From Fodinibacter sp038330415 (GTDB taxonomy: Bacteria; Actinomycetota; Actinomycetes; Actinomycetales; Dermatophilaceae), in the NCBI GenBank assembly GCA_038330415.1, contig JBBQNZ010000194.1:1-6337 (forward strand): a stretch of 6,337 nt of DNA, in the 5' to 3' direction. The notes under the pieces were generated by a model. It searched no databases and was not told the DNA's origin. It worked only from the letters and a program-made list of their open reading frames with translations. Shown in pieces: positions 1 to 6,298 of this stretch (position 1 is its first letter; each line of letters opens with the position of its first letter). A program made the translations under genes and the position numbers.

Positions 1-65
1 CGGCATCCCACCGCGCAGCGGTCACAAACAGGCGTGACCCGACCGAGGTGCCCCCGGAACACCGC
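1..65. other. Noncoding region downstream of prs
   Basis: This is the sequence just past the prs stop codon; no coding signal is visible. It contains a small perfect inverted repeat, GGTCAC at 20-25 and GTGACC at 34-39, with an 8-base spacer. The stem is short and has no T-run in either direction, so it is at best a weak hairpin. In many actinobacteria glmU-prs is followed by the ribosomal protein L25 gene (rplY) and pth, so the next gene probably lies just outside the window. That is inference from family context. Confidence 0.5.
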
Positions 66-1067
66 TCAGGCGCGGCCGCCGAAGAGGCTCGTGACCGAGC
101 CGTCCTCGAAGACCTCCTTGATGGCCGCGCTGATCAGCGGGGCGATCGACAGCACGGTCACCCCGCCGACCTTCTTCTCCGGCGGAATCGGCAGCGTGTT
201 GGTGACGATGACCTCCTCGGCGGCGCAGGCCCGCAGCCGCTCGACCGCCGGCTCGCTGAGGATCGCGTGGGTGGCCGCGATGACGACCGCCTTGGCGCCG
301 TCGGCCATCAGGGCATCGGCGGCCTTGGTGATGGTGCCGCCGGTGTCGATCATGTCGTCGACGAGCACGCACACCCGGTCGCGCACCAGACCCACGACCC
401 GGTTGGCGACCATCTCGTTGGGCCGGTTGATGTCGCGCGTCTTGTGGATGAAGGCCAGTGGCGCGCCGCCGAGGCGCGTCGACCACTGCTCGGCGACCTT
501 GATCCGGCCGGCATCCGGAGAGACGACCGCGAGGTCCTGGTCGCCGTACTTCATGCCGACGTACTCACTGAGGATCGGGATCGCCATCAGGTGGTCGACC
601 GGGCCGTCGAAGAACCCCTGGATCTGGTCGGTGTGCAGGTCGACGCAGATCAGCCGGTCGGCGCCGGCGGTCTTGAACATGTCGGCCATCAGCCGGGCGC
701 TGATCGGCTCACGGCCGCGGTGCTTCTTGTCCTGGCGGGCGTAGCCGTAGAACGGCATGACCACCGTGATCCGCTTCGCGCTGGCCCGCTTGAGCGCGTC
801 GACCATGAGCAGGTGCTCCATGATGTGCTCGTTGATCGGGCTCGTGTGGCTCTGGATGACGAACGCGTCGGACCCGCGCACCGACTCCTCGAACCGCACG
901 TAGATCTCGCCGTTGGCGAAGTCGTAGGCACTGGTCGGCACCAGCTCGGTGCCCAGCTGCGCCGCAACCTCCTGTGCGAGACCGGGGTTGGCTCGACCCG
1001 AGAAGAGCATCATCTGCTTCTTCGGCCGCTTCCGGATGTTCGCGGACGGCGGTCGGTTGTGACTCAC
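66..1067 (-). CDS. prs: Ribose-phosphate pyrophosphokinase (PRPP synthetase, class I)
   Basis: A 333-residue cytoplasmic enzyme that transfers the pyrophosphate of ATP to ribose 5-phosphate, giving PRPP for purine, pyrimidine, NAD, histidine and tryptophan synthesis. Visible family motifs in order are FANGEIYVRF at 50-59, GYARQDKKHRGRE at 108-120 (ATP binding), the PRPP synthetase signature DLHTDQIQGFFDG at 143-155 with metal-ligand His145, SPDAGR at 183-188, the flexible-loop KTR at 209-211, and the ribose-phosphate binding loop VLVDDMIDTGGT at 234-245. The length is close to the usual 310-330. The start is GTG at 1067, overlapping the glmU stop as GTGA, with GGAAGG nine bases upstream. It adds a basic N-terminal tail of about 18 residues before MLFSGR. 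A start at Met19 or Met20 is possible but has less support. All catalytic motifs look intact. Confidence 0.97.
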   Translation of the reverse strand: MSHNRPPSANIRKRPKKQMMLFSGRANPGLAQEVAAQLGTELVPTSAYDFANGEIYVRFEESVRGSDAFVIQSHTSPINEHIMEHLLMVDALKRASAKRITVVMPFYGYARQDKKHRGREPISARLMADMFKTAGADRLICVDLHTDQIQGFFDGPVDHLMAIPILSEYVGMKYGDQDLAVVSPDAGRIKVAEQWSTRLGGAPLAFIHKTRDINRPNEMVANRVVGLVRDRVCVLVDDMIDTGGTITKAADALMADGAKAVVIAATHAILSEPAVERLRACAAEEVIVTNTLPIPPEKKVGGVTVLSIAPLISAAIKEVFEDGSVTSLFGGRA

Positions 1068-2539
1068 TGGTGGGAACCTTCCGTGGTGGTCGGCTGCTCG
1101 GGTTCGGGATGCCGGGTGCTCGCGGCCTCGGCGGCCGCGGCGGTCTTGGTGCCGGCCCGGGCGCGCGCCACCCAGCCGTCGATGTTGCGCTGGCGGCCGC
1201 GGGCCACGGCGATCTGGCCCGGGTCGACGTCGCCGGTGACCGCCGAGCCGGCGCCGACGTAGGCGCCGTCGCCGATGATCACCGGGCTGACCACGACGGA
1301 GTTCGACCCCACGAACGAGTACCGGCCGACGGTGGAGTGGTGCTTGGCGACGCCGTCGTAGTTGGCGAAGATCGTGCCGGCCCCGATGTTGGCGCCCTCG
1401 CCGATGGTGACGTCACCGGCATAGGTCAGGTGCGGGACCTTGGCACCCTCGCCGATGTCGGCGTTCTTGGTCTCGACGAAGCCACCGATCTTGCCGCGGG
1501 CCCCGAGCCGGGTGCCGGGTCGCAGGTAGGAGTAGGGGCCGACGGTGGCTCCGGCGCCGATGACGGCGAGGTTGGCCACGGCCCGGGTGACCTGGGCGCC
1601 GTCGCCGACCTCGGTGTCAGTGAGCGTGACCTCCGGGCCGACCACGGCATCCGCACCGATGGTCGTGGCGCCGAGAAGCTGGGTGCCGGGCAGCACGGTG
1701 GTGTCCTGGCCGATGCTCACGTCGACGTCGATCCAGGTGGTGGCCGGGTCGACGATGGTGACGCCGGCACGCATGTGCTGCTCGCAGACCCGGCGGTTGA
1801 GCTCGCGGCCCAGCGCCGCCAGCTGCACGCGGTCGTTGACGCCCTCGGTCTGCCACAGGTCGTCGATGACGTGCGCTCGCACCGGGCGGCCGGCCTCGCG
1901 GGCGATGGCGACGACGTCGGTGAGGTACTTCTCGCCCTGCGCGTTGTCGGTGCCGACGCGAGCGAGCGCCTCGCGCAGCACGTCGGCGTCAAAGGCGTAG
2001 ATGCCCGAGTTGATCTCGGTGATCGCCTGCTGGGCCGCGGTGGCGTCCTTCTGCTCGACGATGCGCTCGACGTGTCCTTCGGAGTCGCGCACGATGCGGC
2101 CGTAGCCCGTGGGATCACCGAGGTGTGCCGTAACGACCGACACCGCGCTGCCGCTCTCGGCATGGGCCGCCATGAGCTCGACGAGCGTCTCGCCGGCCAG
2201 CAGCGGCACGTCCCCGTAGGTGACCAGGATGGTGCCGTTCAGGCCGGGCGGCAGGGCCAGCAGGCCGCACTCGACGGCCCGGCCGGTGCCCTTGACGTCG
2301 TCCTGGTCGGCGATGACCAGGTCGGCGTCGAGGGAGGCGCACAGCTGCACGACCCGCTCGCGCTCGTGGCCGACGACGACGCCGACGTGGTCGGCCCCCG
2401 TCGCGCGGGCCGCGCGGATCGCGTGCCCGAGCAACGCGAGGCCACCGATGGGGTGCAGGACCGTGGGAGTCGCGGACTTCATCCGGGTGCCCTCGCCGGC
2501 AGCGAGGACGATGACGGCGGCCGGGCGGGGGGTGCTCAC
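1064..2539 (-). CDS. glmU: Bifunctional GlmU: glucosamine-1-phosphate acetyltransferase / GlcNAc-1-P uridyltransferase
   Basis: A 491-residue cytoplasmic trimeric enzyme of UDP-GlcNAc synthesis. The N-terminal domain (about 1-230) is a Rossmann-like uridyltransferase: LAAGEGTRM at 12-20, DQDDVKGTG at 78-86, YGDVPLL with metal-ligand Asp110 at 108-114, GYGR at 145-148, and EGVN with Asn235. The C-terminal domain (about 255-460) is a left-handed beta helix of hexapeptide repeats: LRPGT at 339-343, PHLTY with catalytic His370 at 369-373, NYDG at 393-396, and QRNI at 450-453. A polar, Ala/Glu/Pro-rich tail follows from about 462, as in mycobacterial GlmU. Oddity: residue 26, normally the signature lysine of the ...PKVLH motif, is threonine. 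The GTG start at 2539 has GGAG nine bases upstream and aligns with Mycobacterium tuberculosis GlmU. An in-frame ATG at 2587 lacks a ribosome binding site and falls within a likely -10 box. First gene of the operon with prs. Confidence 0.96.
   Translation of the reverse strand: MSTPRPAAVIVLAAGEGTRMKSATPTVLHPIGGLALLGHAIRAARATGADHVGVVVGHERERVVQLCASLDADLVIADQDDVKGTGRAVECGLLALPPGLNGTILVTYGDVPLLAGETLVELMAAHAESGSAVSVVTAHLGDPTGYGRIVRDSEGHVERIVEQKDATAAQQAITEINSGIYAFDADVLREALARVGTDNAQGEKYLTDVVAIAREAGRPVRAHVIDDLWQTEGVNDRVQLAALGRELNRRVCEQHMRAGVTIVDPATTWIDVDVSIGQDTTVLPGTQLLGATTIGADAVVGPEVTLTDTEVGDGAQVTRAVANLAVIGAGATVGPYSYLRPGTRLGARGKIGGFVETKNADIGEGAKVPHLTYAGDVTIGEGANIGAGTIFANYDGVAKHHSTVGRYSFVGSNSVVVSPVIIGDGAYVGAGSAVTGDVDPGQIAVARGRQRNIDGWVARARAGTKTAAAAEAASTRHPEPEQPTTTEGSHQ
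1077..1082 (-). promoter_or_regulatory. Ribosome binding site of prs
   Basis: GGAAGG on the minus strand lies nine bases before the GTG at 1067, inside the last codons of glmU. It supports the GTG start and translation coupled to glmU through the GTGA overlap. Confidence 0.7.
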
Positions 2540-2548
2540 GCGCGAGGG

Positions 2549-2552
2549 CTCC
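2549..2552 (-). promoter_or_regulatory. Ribosome binding site deciding the glmU start
   Basis: GGAG on the minus strand, with nine bases before GTG 2539. No comparable purine-rich sequence precedes the upstream in-frame ATG at 2587, so this site is the reason for choosing the shorter protein. Confidence 0.6.
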
Positions 2553-2585
2553 AGACGGGCTGCGGGGTGCCACGGGACGCCCTTC

Positions 2586-2591
2586 ATGCTA
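2586..2591 (-). promoter_or_regulatory. Candidate -10 box for the glmU-prs operon
   Basis: TAGCAT on the minus strand fits the actinobacterial sigma-70 -10 pattern TANNNT. It would place transcription start near 2579, giving a leader of about 40 bases before GTG 2539. No clear -35 hexamer is visible at the expected distance, which is common in GC-rich actinobacteria but leaves the call tentative. Confidence 0.4.
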
Positions 2592-2662
2592 CCGGTCGGG
2601 GGTGCACCGGGCGCAGGGCGGGCTGGGCGCAGGAGCGCCGCGCGGCCCGACACGGCATCCGA

Positions 2663-2668
2663 CACAAT
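2663..2668 (+). promoter_or_regulatory. Weak candidate -10 box for the HerA-like gene
   Basis: CACAAT is the only AT-leaning hexamer in the plus-strand upstream region; it matches four of six positions of TATAAT and has no visible -35 partner. Transcription would begin near 2675, leaving a leader of about 54 bases. Confidence 0.22.
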
Positions 2669-2714
2669 GGCCGTGGCACCACGACGACAAGGGCCGCCCC
2701 GGCCGGTGTCCGTG

Positions 2715-2721
2715 AGAGGAG
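2715..2721 (+). promoter_or_regulatory. Ribosome binding site of the HerA-like gene
   Basis: AGAGGAG lies seven bases before ATG 2729. It is a strong Shine-Dalgarno sequence and fixes the start within a frame that stays open far upstream, antisense to glmU. Confidence 0.8.
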
Positions 2722-2728
2722 CAAGGCG

Positions 2729-4138
2729 ATGACGGTGACGGCGAGCGAGGCGAGGGCGGAGTCCCGCGACGGGCGGAGCTTCTCGTTCACGGCGGGGGTC
2801 GACGACGGGGTCGCCCCGGGCGACATGGTGGTCATCAGCAGCGACGCCGGCAGCCGGGTGCTCGGCCAGATCGTCGACGTGGCGGACTCGACGGGCGACG
2901 ACCCGCTGACCGGTTTCGGGGTCGTCATCGGCGGCCTGGGCGACGACGGCGCCGTGCAGCGCGGCGACCGGCCGCCGTTCCGCGGCGCCACCCTGGTTCT
3001 GGCCCGCCCGGAAGAGCTCGGTGGTCTCGACGGCGCGGCCGCGGGCACGATGACCATCGGCGTGTGGCGCACCGGCGACGTCGGGGCGCCCGCCAACCTG
3101 CGGGCGGGCGGGTTCAACCGGCACACCTTCCTGTGCGGGCAGAGCGGCTCGGGCAAGACCTACGCCCTCGGGGTGCTGCTCGAGCGGCTGCTGCTGCAGA
3201 CCGACCTGCGGATGGCCGTGTTCGACCCCAACGCCGACTTCGTTCACCTCGGCAAGACGCTGCCCGGGGTGCCGGAGGCCGACGCGCAGCGGATCGCCGA
3301 GCGCGACGTGAAGGTGCTGCGCAGCGACTCCACCCGCGGCGAGGGTGAGGAGCCGCTGCGGATGCGCTTTCGCACGATGACCCGCCAGGCCCAGGCCGCG
3401 ACCCTGCAGCTCGACCCGATCCACGACCGCGACGAGTACAACGCCTTCGTCAGCTTCCTGGCCCAGCTCGGCGGCTCCGACATGGGCCCGGTGCTGCTCG
3501 GGCTGCGGTCGGGCACCCCCGGCCAGCAGTCGCTCGCCCGGCGGATGGAGAACCTCGGCCTGCTCGACTGGGAGGTCTGGGCCCGCGACCTGCCGTCGGC
3601 GGCCGACTTCGTCACGGGCGGCGACGGCGTGACCGTGATGGACCTCGGCGGGTTCGGCGACCCGGCGGAGCCGGTCGCGGTCTGCCTCGAGGTGGTCGAC
3701 GAGCTCTGGGCGCAGCGCGACCGCCGGGTGCCGACCCTGCTCGTCATCGACGAGGCGCACAACCTGTGCGGCACCCAGCCGACCGGCCAGGTGGGCCAGC
3801 GGCTGCTCGACCGCCTCATCCAGATCGCCGCCGAGGGCCGCAAGTACGGCCTATGGCTGCTGCTGTCCTCACAGCGGCCCTCGAAGATCCACCCGCAGAT
3901 CCTCAGCCAGTGCGACAACCTGATGCTGATGCGGATGAACAGCCCCGACGACGTCGCCGAGCTGGGCCGCACCTTCGGGTTCGCTCCCCGGTCGATGCTG
4001 CGGGCGTCCAACGGGTTCGTCCAGGGCGAGGCACTGCTGGCCGGCGGCTTCGCGCCGGTGCCGATGCTCGTGCAGATGCGCGAACGGCTCACCCGGCAGG
4101 GCGGCACCGACGTCGCCGTGCCGTTGCTCGACGCCTGA
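2729..4138 (+). CDS. HerA/FtsK-superfamily P-loop ATPase with HAS-barrel-like N-terminus
   Basis: A 469-residue soluble protein with no signal peptide or membrane segment. Residues about 15-100 resemble the small beta-barrel HAS domain of HerA (VAPGDMVVI, then VLGQIVDV). The motor core follows: Walker A GQSGSGKT at 137-144, FDPNADF at 165-171 (the D-P-x-x-E/D strand seen in HerA-type ATPases), Walker B LLVIDEAHN with Asp341 and Glu342, and the HerA/FtsK SSQRP sensor motif at 380-384. The later ILSQCDN and LMRMNSPDD match the HerA core pattern. Known relatives are hexameric DNA translocases, working with NurA in end resection or with other partners in phage defence. No NurA, SIR2, DUF4007 or other nuclease gene is present here, so DNA pumping is inferred from family and the biological role is unknown. 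The gene is divergent from glmU and convergent with ptsI. The start rests on a strong Shine-Dalgarno sequence. Confidence 0.88.
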   Translation: MTVTASEARAESRDGRSFSFTAGVDDGVAPGDMVVISSDAGSRVLGQIVDVADSTGDDPLTGFGVVIGGLGDDGAVQRGDRPPFRGATLVLARPEELGGLDGAAAGTMTIGVWRTGDVGAPANLRAGGFNRHTFLCGQSGSGKTYALGVLLERLLLQTDLRMAVFDPNADFVHLGKTLPGVPEADAQRIAERDVKVLRSDSTRGEGEEPLRMRFRTMTRQAQAATLQLDPIHDRDEYNAFVSFLAQLGGSDMGPVLLGLRSGTPGQQSLARRMENLGLLDWEVWARDLPSAADFVTGGDGVTVMDLGGFGDPAEPVAVCLEVVDELWAQRDRRVPTLLVIDEAHNLCGTQPTGQVGQRLLDRLIQIAAEGRKYGLWLLLSSQRPSKIHPQILSQCDNLMLMRMNSPDDVAELGRTFGFAPRSMLRASNGFVQGEALLAGGFAPVPMLVQMRERLTRQGGTDVAVPLLDA

Positions 4139-4161
4139 CCGCACCTCAACTCCCCCGCCGT

Positions 4162-4201
4162 GAGTGCGGAAGTGGCTGCCGGACCGACCACTTCCGCACT
4201 C
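4162..4201. terminator. Bidirectional hairpin terminator between convergent genes
   Basis: GAGTGCGGAAGTGG at 4162-4175 and CCACTTCCGCACTC at 4188-4201 form a perfect 14-bp stem with a 12-base loop. The hairpin sits almost exactly midway, 23 bases past the ATPase stop and 22 bases past the ptsI stop on the other strand. There is no T-run on either side, so if it terminates transcription it is of the U-tract-lacking kind proposed for actinobacteria. The symmetry supports a two-way role. It might also belong to a dispersed intergenic repeat family. Confidence 0.75.
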
Positions 4202-4223
4202 GAGGCGAGGATGCCGGGGGTCG

Positions 4224-5915
4224 TCAGAGGAGGTCGGTGAGCTCCGCTCGGGCCCGGGAGCGGACCGCCTCGAGCGCGTCCTTGGCGGTGTGCGCCTCAC
4301 GGGCCACCGTCGCGAGCCCCTGGCACTCGGGCAGCGAGTGCAGCGAGAGCGCCAGGCGCACCACCGGCACCTTGCTCGGTGCCATCGACAGGCTCGACAC
4401 CCCGAGGCCGGCGAGCACCAGCGCGAGCAGGGGGTCACCCGCCGACTCACCGCACACGCCGATCGGCTTACCGACCCGCCGGGCGCCCTCGCAGGCGGCC
4501 GCGACGACGTCGAGCACGGCCGGCTGCCACGGGTCGAGCAGGTCGCTCAGCTCGCCCTGCATGCGGTCGGCCGCCATCGTGTACTGCGCGAGGTCGTTGG
4601 TGCCGAGGCTGCCGAAGTCGACCTCGGCGAGCACGTGCGCGGCCCGAAGCGCCGCGCCCGGCACCTCGATCATCACGCCGGCCTTGGGCAGGCCGTTCTC
4701 GCGCACCCGCCGGGCGAACCACGCGGCCTCCTCGGCGGTGGCGACCATCGGCGCCATCACCCGCACGTCGGCACCGGTGTCCTTGGCCGCCACCGCGAGC
4801 GCCTCGAGCTGCGCGTCGAGCAGCTCGGGGCGCTCGGCCGACAACCGCAGCCCGCGGCGCCCGAGCGCCGGGTTCTCCTCCGGGCCGAGGTCGGCGAAGG
4901 CCAGCGGCTTGTCGGCCCCGGCGTCCAGCGTGCGGACGACCACACGCCGGCCACCGAAGGGCGCGAACACCTGCCGGTAGATCTCCGCCTGCTCGTCGAC
5001 CGTCGGCGCCTTGTCGGCCGACAGGAACACGAACTCGGTGCGGAACAACCCGACTCCCTCGAGGTCGAGGGCGCCGGCGGCCTCGGCATCCTGCACGCCA
5101 CCGATGTTGGCGAGCAGCGCGACGCGGGTGCCGTCACGGGTGGTGCCCGGGCCACTCCCCACGGCGAGCGCCTGAGCCCGCTTCTCGCGACGCACCTTCT
5201 GCGCCTCGACCAGGGCGATGTCGGGGGCGATGGTGACCTCACCGGTGTCGCCGTCGAGCGCCACCGGGGTGCCGGCCGGGATGCCGGTGGCACCGGCCAG
5301 CTGGACCACCGCCGGGATGCCCATCTGCGCCGCGAGGATCGCGGTGTGGCTGGTGCGCCCGCCCGCCTGGGTGACGATGCCGACCACGAGCGAGCGGTCG
5401 AGGGTGGCCGTCTCAGCCGGGGCGAGGTCCTCGGCGACGACCACGCTCGGCTCTGAGAAGTCGGGCACGCCCGGTGCCGCCACGCCGAGCACGGCAGCGA
5501 CCGCCCGCGACCCGACGTCACGCAGGTCGGTGACCCGCTCGGCGAAGTAGCCACCGAGCGCCTCGAACTGCGTGCAGTACTCCTCGACCGCGTTGGCGAT
5601 GGCCGTGGCCCGGCCACGACCGGCGGCCAGCTGCTTGTCGGCGGCCTTGACCAGGCCCTTGTCGCGGGCGATGAGCGCCGTTGCCTTGAGGATCTGCTGG
5701 GCGGTGTCGTCGACGTGCCGGGCCTTGCCCTCCAGCGCCACCGCGACGGACTCGAACGCCGCCTTCACCTCGGCCAGCGCGGCCTCGCGGTCGTCGACGG
5801 CGGGCTCGTTGGCCGGCGGTCGCACCGGTGGGGCGACCTGCACCACCGGCCCGTAGGCCGACCCCGGGCTGACGCCGATGCCCTGGCGGGTCTTGGTTGC
5901 GGCCAAGGTGCTCAT
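4224..5915 (-). CDS. ptsI: Phosphoenolpyruvate-protein phosphotransferase (PTS enzyme I)
   Basis: A 563-residue cytoplasmic enzyme that takes phosphate from PEP and passes it to HPr, the first step of PTS sugar uptake. The N-terminal part (about 1-240) holds the HPr-binding helical region and the phosphohistidine domain, with GGRTSHTAI at 185-193 and phospho-acceptor His190. The C-terminal PEP-binding TIM barrel (about 260-545) shows NIGG at 270-273, GLFRTEF with Arg292, RTLDAGADKPL with Arg328, MIEVPGAAL with metal-ligand Glu417, SLGTNDLAQYT with Asn440 and Asp441, and VCGESAGD with active-site Cys488. Length matches the family (about 550-575). RTLDAGADKP instead of RTLDIGGDK is, as I recall, the usual actinobacterial form. 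The ATG start overlaps the ptsH stop as ATGA. No strong ribosome binding site precedes it, so translational coupling to ptsH is likely. Confidence 0.97.
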   Translation of the reverse strand: MSTLAATKTRQGIGVSPGSAYGPVVQVAPPVRPPANEPAVDDREAALAEVKAAFESVAVALEGKARHVDDTAQQILKATALIARDKGLVKAADKQLAAGRGRATAIANAVEEYCTQFEALGGYFAERVTDLRDVGSRAVAAVLGVAAPGVPDFSEPSVVVAEDLAPAETATLDRSLVVGIVTQAGGRTSHTAILAAQMGIPAVVQLAGATGIPAGTPVALDGDTGEVTIAPDIALVEAQKVRREKRAQALAVGSGPGTTRDGTRVALLANIGGVQDAEAAGALDLEGVGLFRTEFVFLSADKAPTVDEQAEIYRQVFAPFGGRRVVVRTLDAGADKPLAFADLGPEENPALGRRGLRLSAERPELLDAQLEALAVAAKDTGADVRVMAPMVATAEEAAWFARRVRENGLPKAGVMIEVPGAALRAAHVLAEVDFGSLGTNDLAQYTMAADRMQGELSDLLDPWQPAVLDVVAAACEGARRVGKPIGVCGESAGDPLLALVLAGLGVSSLSMAPSKVPVVRLALSLHSLPECQGLATVAREAHTAKDALEAVRSRARAELTDLL

Positions 5916-6181
5916 TCCGCGTCGAGGTCGCGCGACAGGAGGGCGACCAGCCCGTCGAGCGCCGCGTCGGCGCCCTCACCCTCGGCGGTGAGCACGACCT
6001 CCTCGCCGTGCGTGGCGCCCAGGGCCATCACCCCGAGGATGCTCGTCGCGTCGACGGCGTCCTCACCGGGCCGGCCGATCTCGATGTCGAGACCGCTCTC
6101 GGATGCCTGCTCGACGAAGAGGGCGGCCGGGCGGGCGTGCAGTCCGACGGACGAGGCGATGGTGACGGTGCGCTGTGCCAT
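5912..6181 (-). CDS. ptsH: Phosphocarrier protein HPr
   Basis: An 89-residue cytoplasmic phosphocarrier of standard length that accepts phosphate from enzyme I and hands it to sugar-specific EIIA proteins. The active-site motif VGLHARPA at 12-19 contains phospho-acceptor His15 and its partner Arg17. The second conserved block, TSILGVMALG at 46-55, places Ser47 where Firmicutes HPr carries the regulatory serine. Whether it is phosphorylated here cannot be told; no HPr kinase is in the window, and actinobacteria are generally thought to lack one. The start ATG at 6181 has AAGGAG six bases upstream. First gene of the ptsH-ptsI operon, overlapping ptsI by four bases. The alternative of a DhaM-fused HPr is excluded because the protein is a single domain. 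Confidence 0.96.
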   Translation of the reverse strand: MAQRTVTIASSVGLHARPAALFVEQASESGLDIEIGRPGEDAVDATSILGVMALGATHGEEVVLTAEGEGADAALDGLVALLSRDLDAE

Positions 6182-6187
6182 GGGGGT

Positions 6188-6193
6188 GCTCCT
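6188..6193 (-). promoter_or_regulatory. Ribosome binding site of ptsH
   Basis: AAGGAG on the minus strand, six bases before ATG 6181, is a near-consensus Shine-Dalgarno sequence. It excludes longer in-frame readings that stay open to the window edge. Confidence 0.8.
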
Positions 6194-6227
6194 TGGATGG
6201 TCGTGGTGCGGTGGGGCCGTGCTGGTG

Positions 6228-6233
6228 ACGCTA
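6228..6233 (-). promoter_or_regulatory. Weak candidate -10 box for ptsH-ptsI
   Basis: TAGCGT on the minus strand fits TANNNT and would give a leader of about 40 bases. There is no convincing -35 hexamer at 16-18 bases upstream, and a single hexamer match is weak evidence. Confidence 0.25.
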
Positions 6234-6250
6234 GGCGAACGGGAGGTGCT

Positions 6251-6298
6251 GCGGGGCGGGGTGGGGGCGGCCGCCCACCGGGCCGGTGCCCGCCCCGC
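6251..6298. repeat. Nested GC-rich inverted repeats upstream of ptsH
   Basis: GCGGGGCGGG at 6251-6260 is the exact reverse complement of CCCGCCCCGC at 6289-6298. Between them lies the perfect 10-base palindrome GGCGGCCGCC at 6266-6275, flanked by partly matching GTGGG and CAC. The stretch could fold into a stable structure: the terminator of an upstream gene, a regulator site, or GC-rich coincidence. No T-run follows. The remaining bases to 6337 show no recognisable gene. Confidence 0.4.

Larger units (their letters stand above)
2566..2680. repeat. 10-base perfect inverted repeat spanning the divergent promoter region
   Basis: GGTGCCACGG at 2566-2575 is the exact reverse complement of CCGTGGCACC at 2671-2680, with 95 bases between. 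Each divergent transcript would carry CCGTGGCACC in the sense direction near its 5' end, just downstream of its candidate -10 box. It could be a paired regulator site or leader element, but a chance match in GC-rich DNA is possible. Confidence 0.35.

Noticed and set aside
2540..2587. glmU start at ATG 2587, adding 16 residues
   Set aside because: There is no ribosome binding site upstream, the ATG lies within a likely -10 box, and the GTG start matches the N-terminal length of M. tuberculosis GlmU.
974..2728. Long plus-strand extension upstream of the ATPase, antisense to glmU
   Set aside because: The translated sequence is a repetitive Gly/Ala/Asp/Val shadow of glmU. The ATPase family pattern begins only after ATG 2729, which has a strong Shine-Dalgarno sequence.
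2540..2728. tRNA or riboswitch upstream of glmU
   Set aside because: A tRNA-Gln is found near glmU in some actinobacteria, but no cloverleaf, T-loop motif or conserved riboswitch core is visible in this gap.
2540..3760. Long in-frame minus-strand extension of glmU through the divergent ATPase gene
   Set aside because: The frame stays open only because GC-rich DNA lacks stop codons. Its translation is a low-complexity shadow of the ATPase gene, and glmU has a clear start at 2539 with a ribosome binding site.
2729..4138. HerA-type phage defence system
   Set aside because: No effector or nuclease gene accompanies the ATPase, and both flanks are core metabolic operons rather than a defence island, so only the ATPase family is claimed.
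4164..5456. Long plus-strand open frames antisense to ptsI
   Set aside because: They are composition-biased (Arg/Ala/Pro or Gly/Asp rich) with no domain pattern, while the opposite strand encodes a complete enzyme I with all catalytic motifs.
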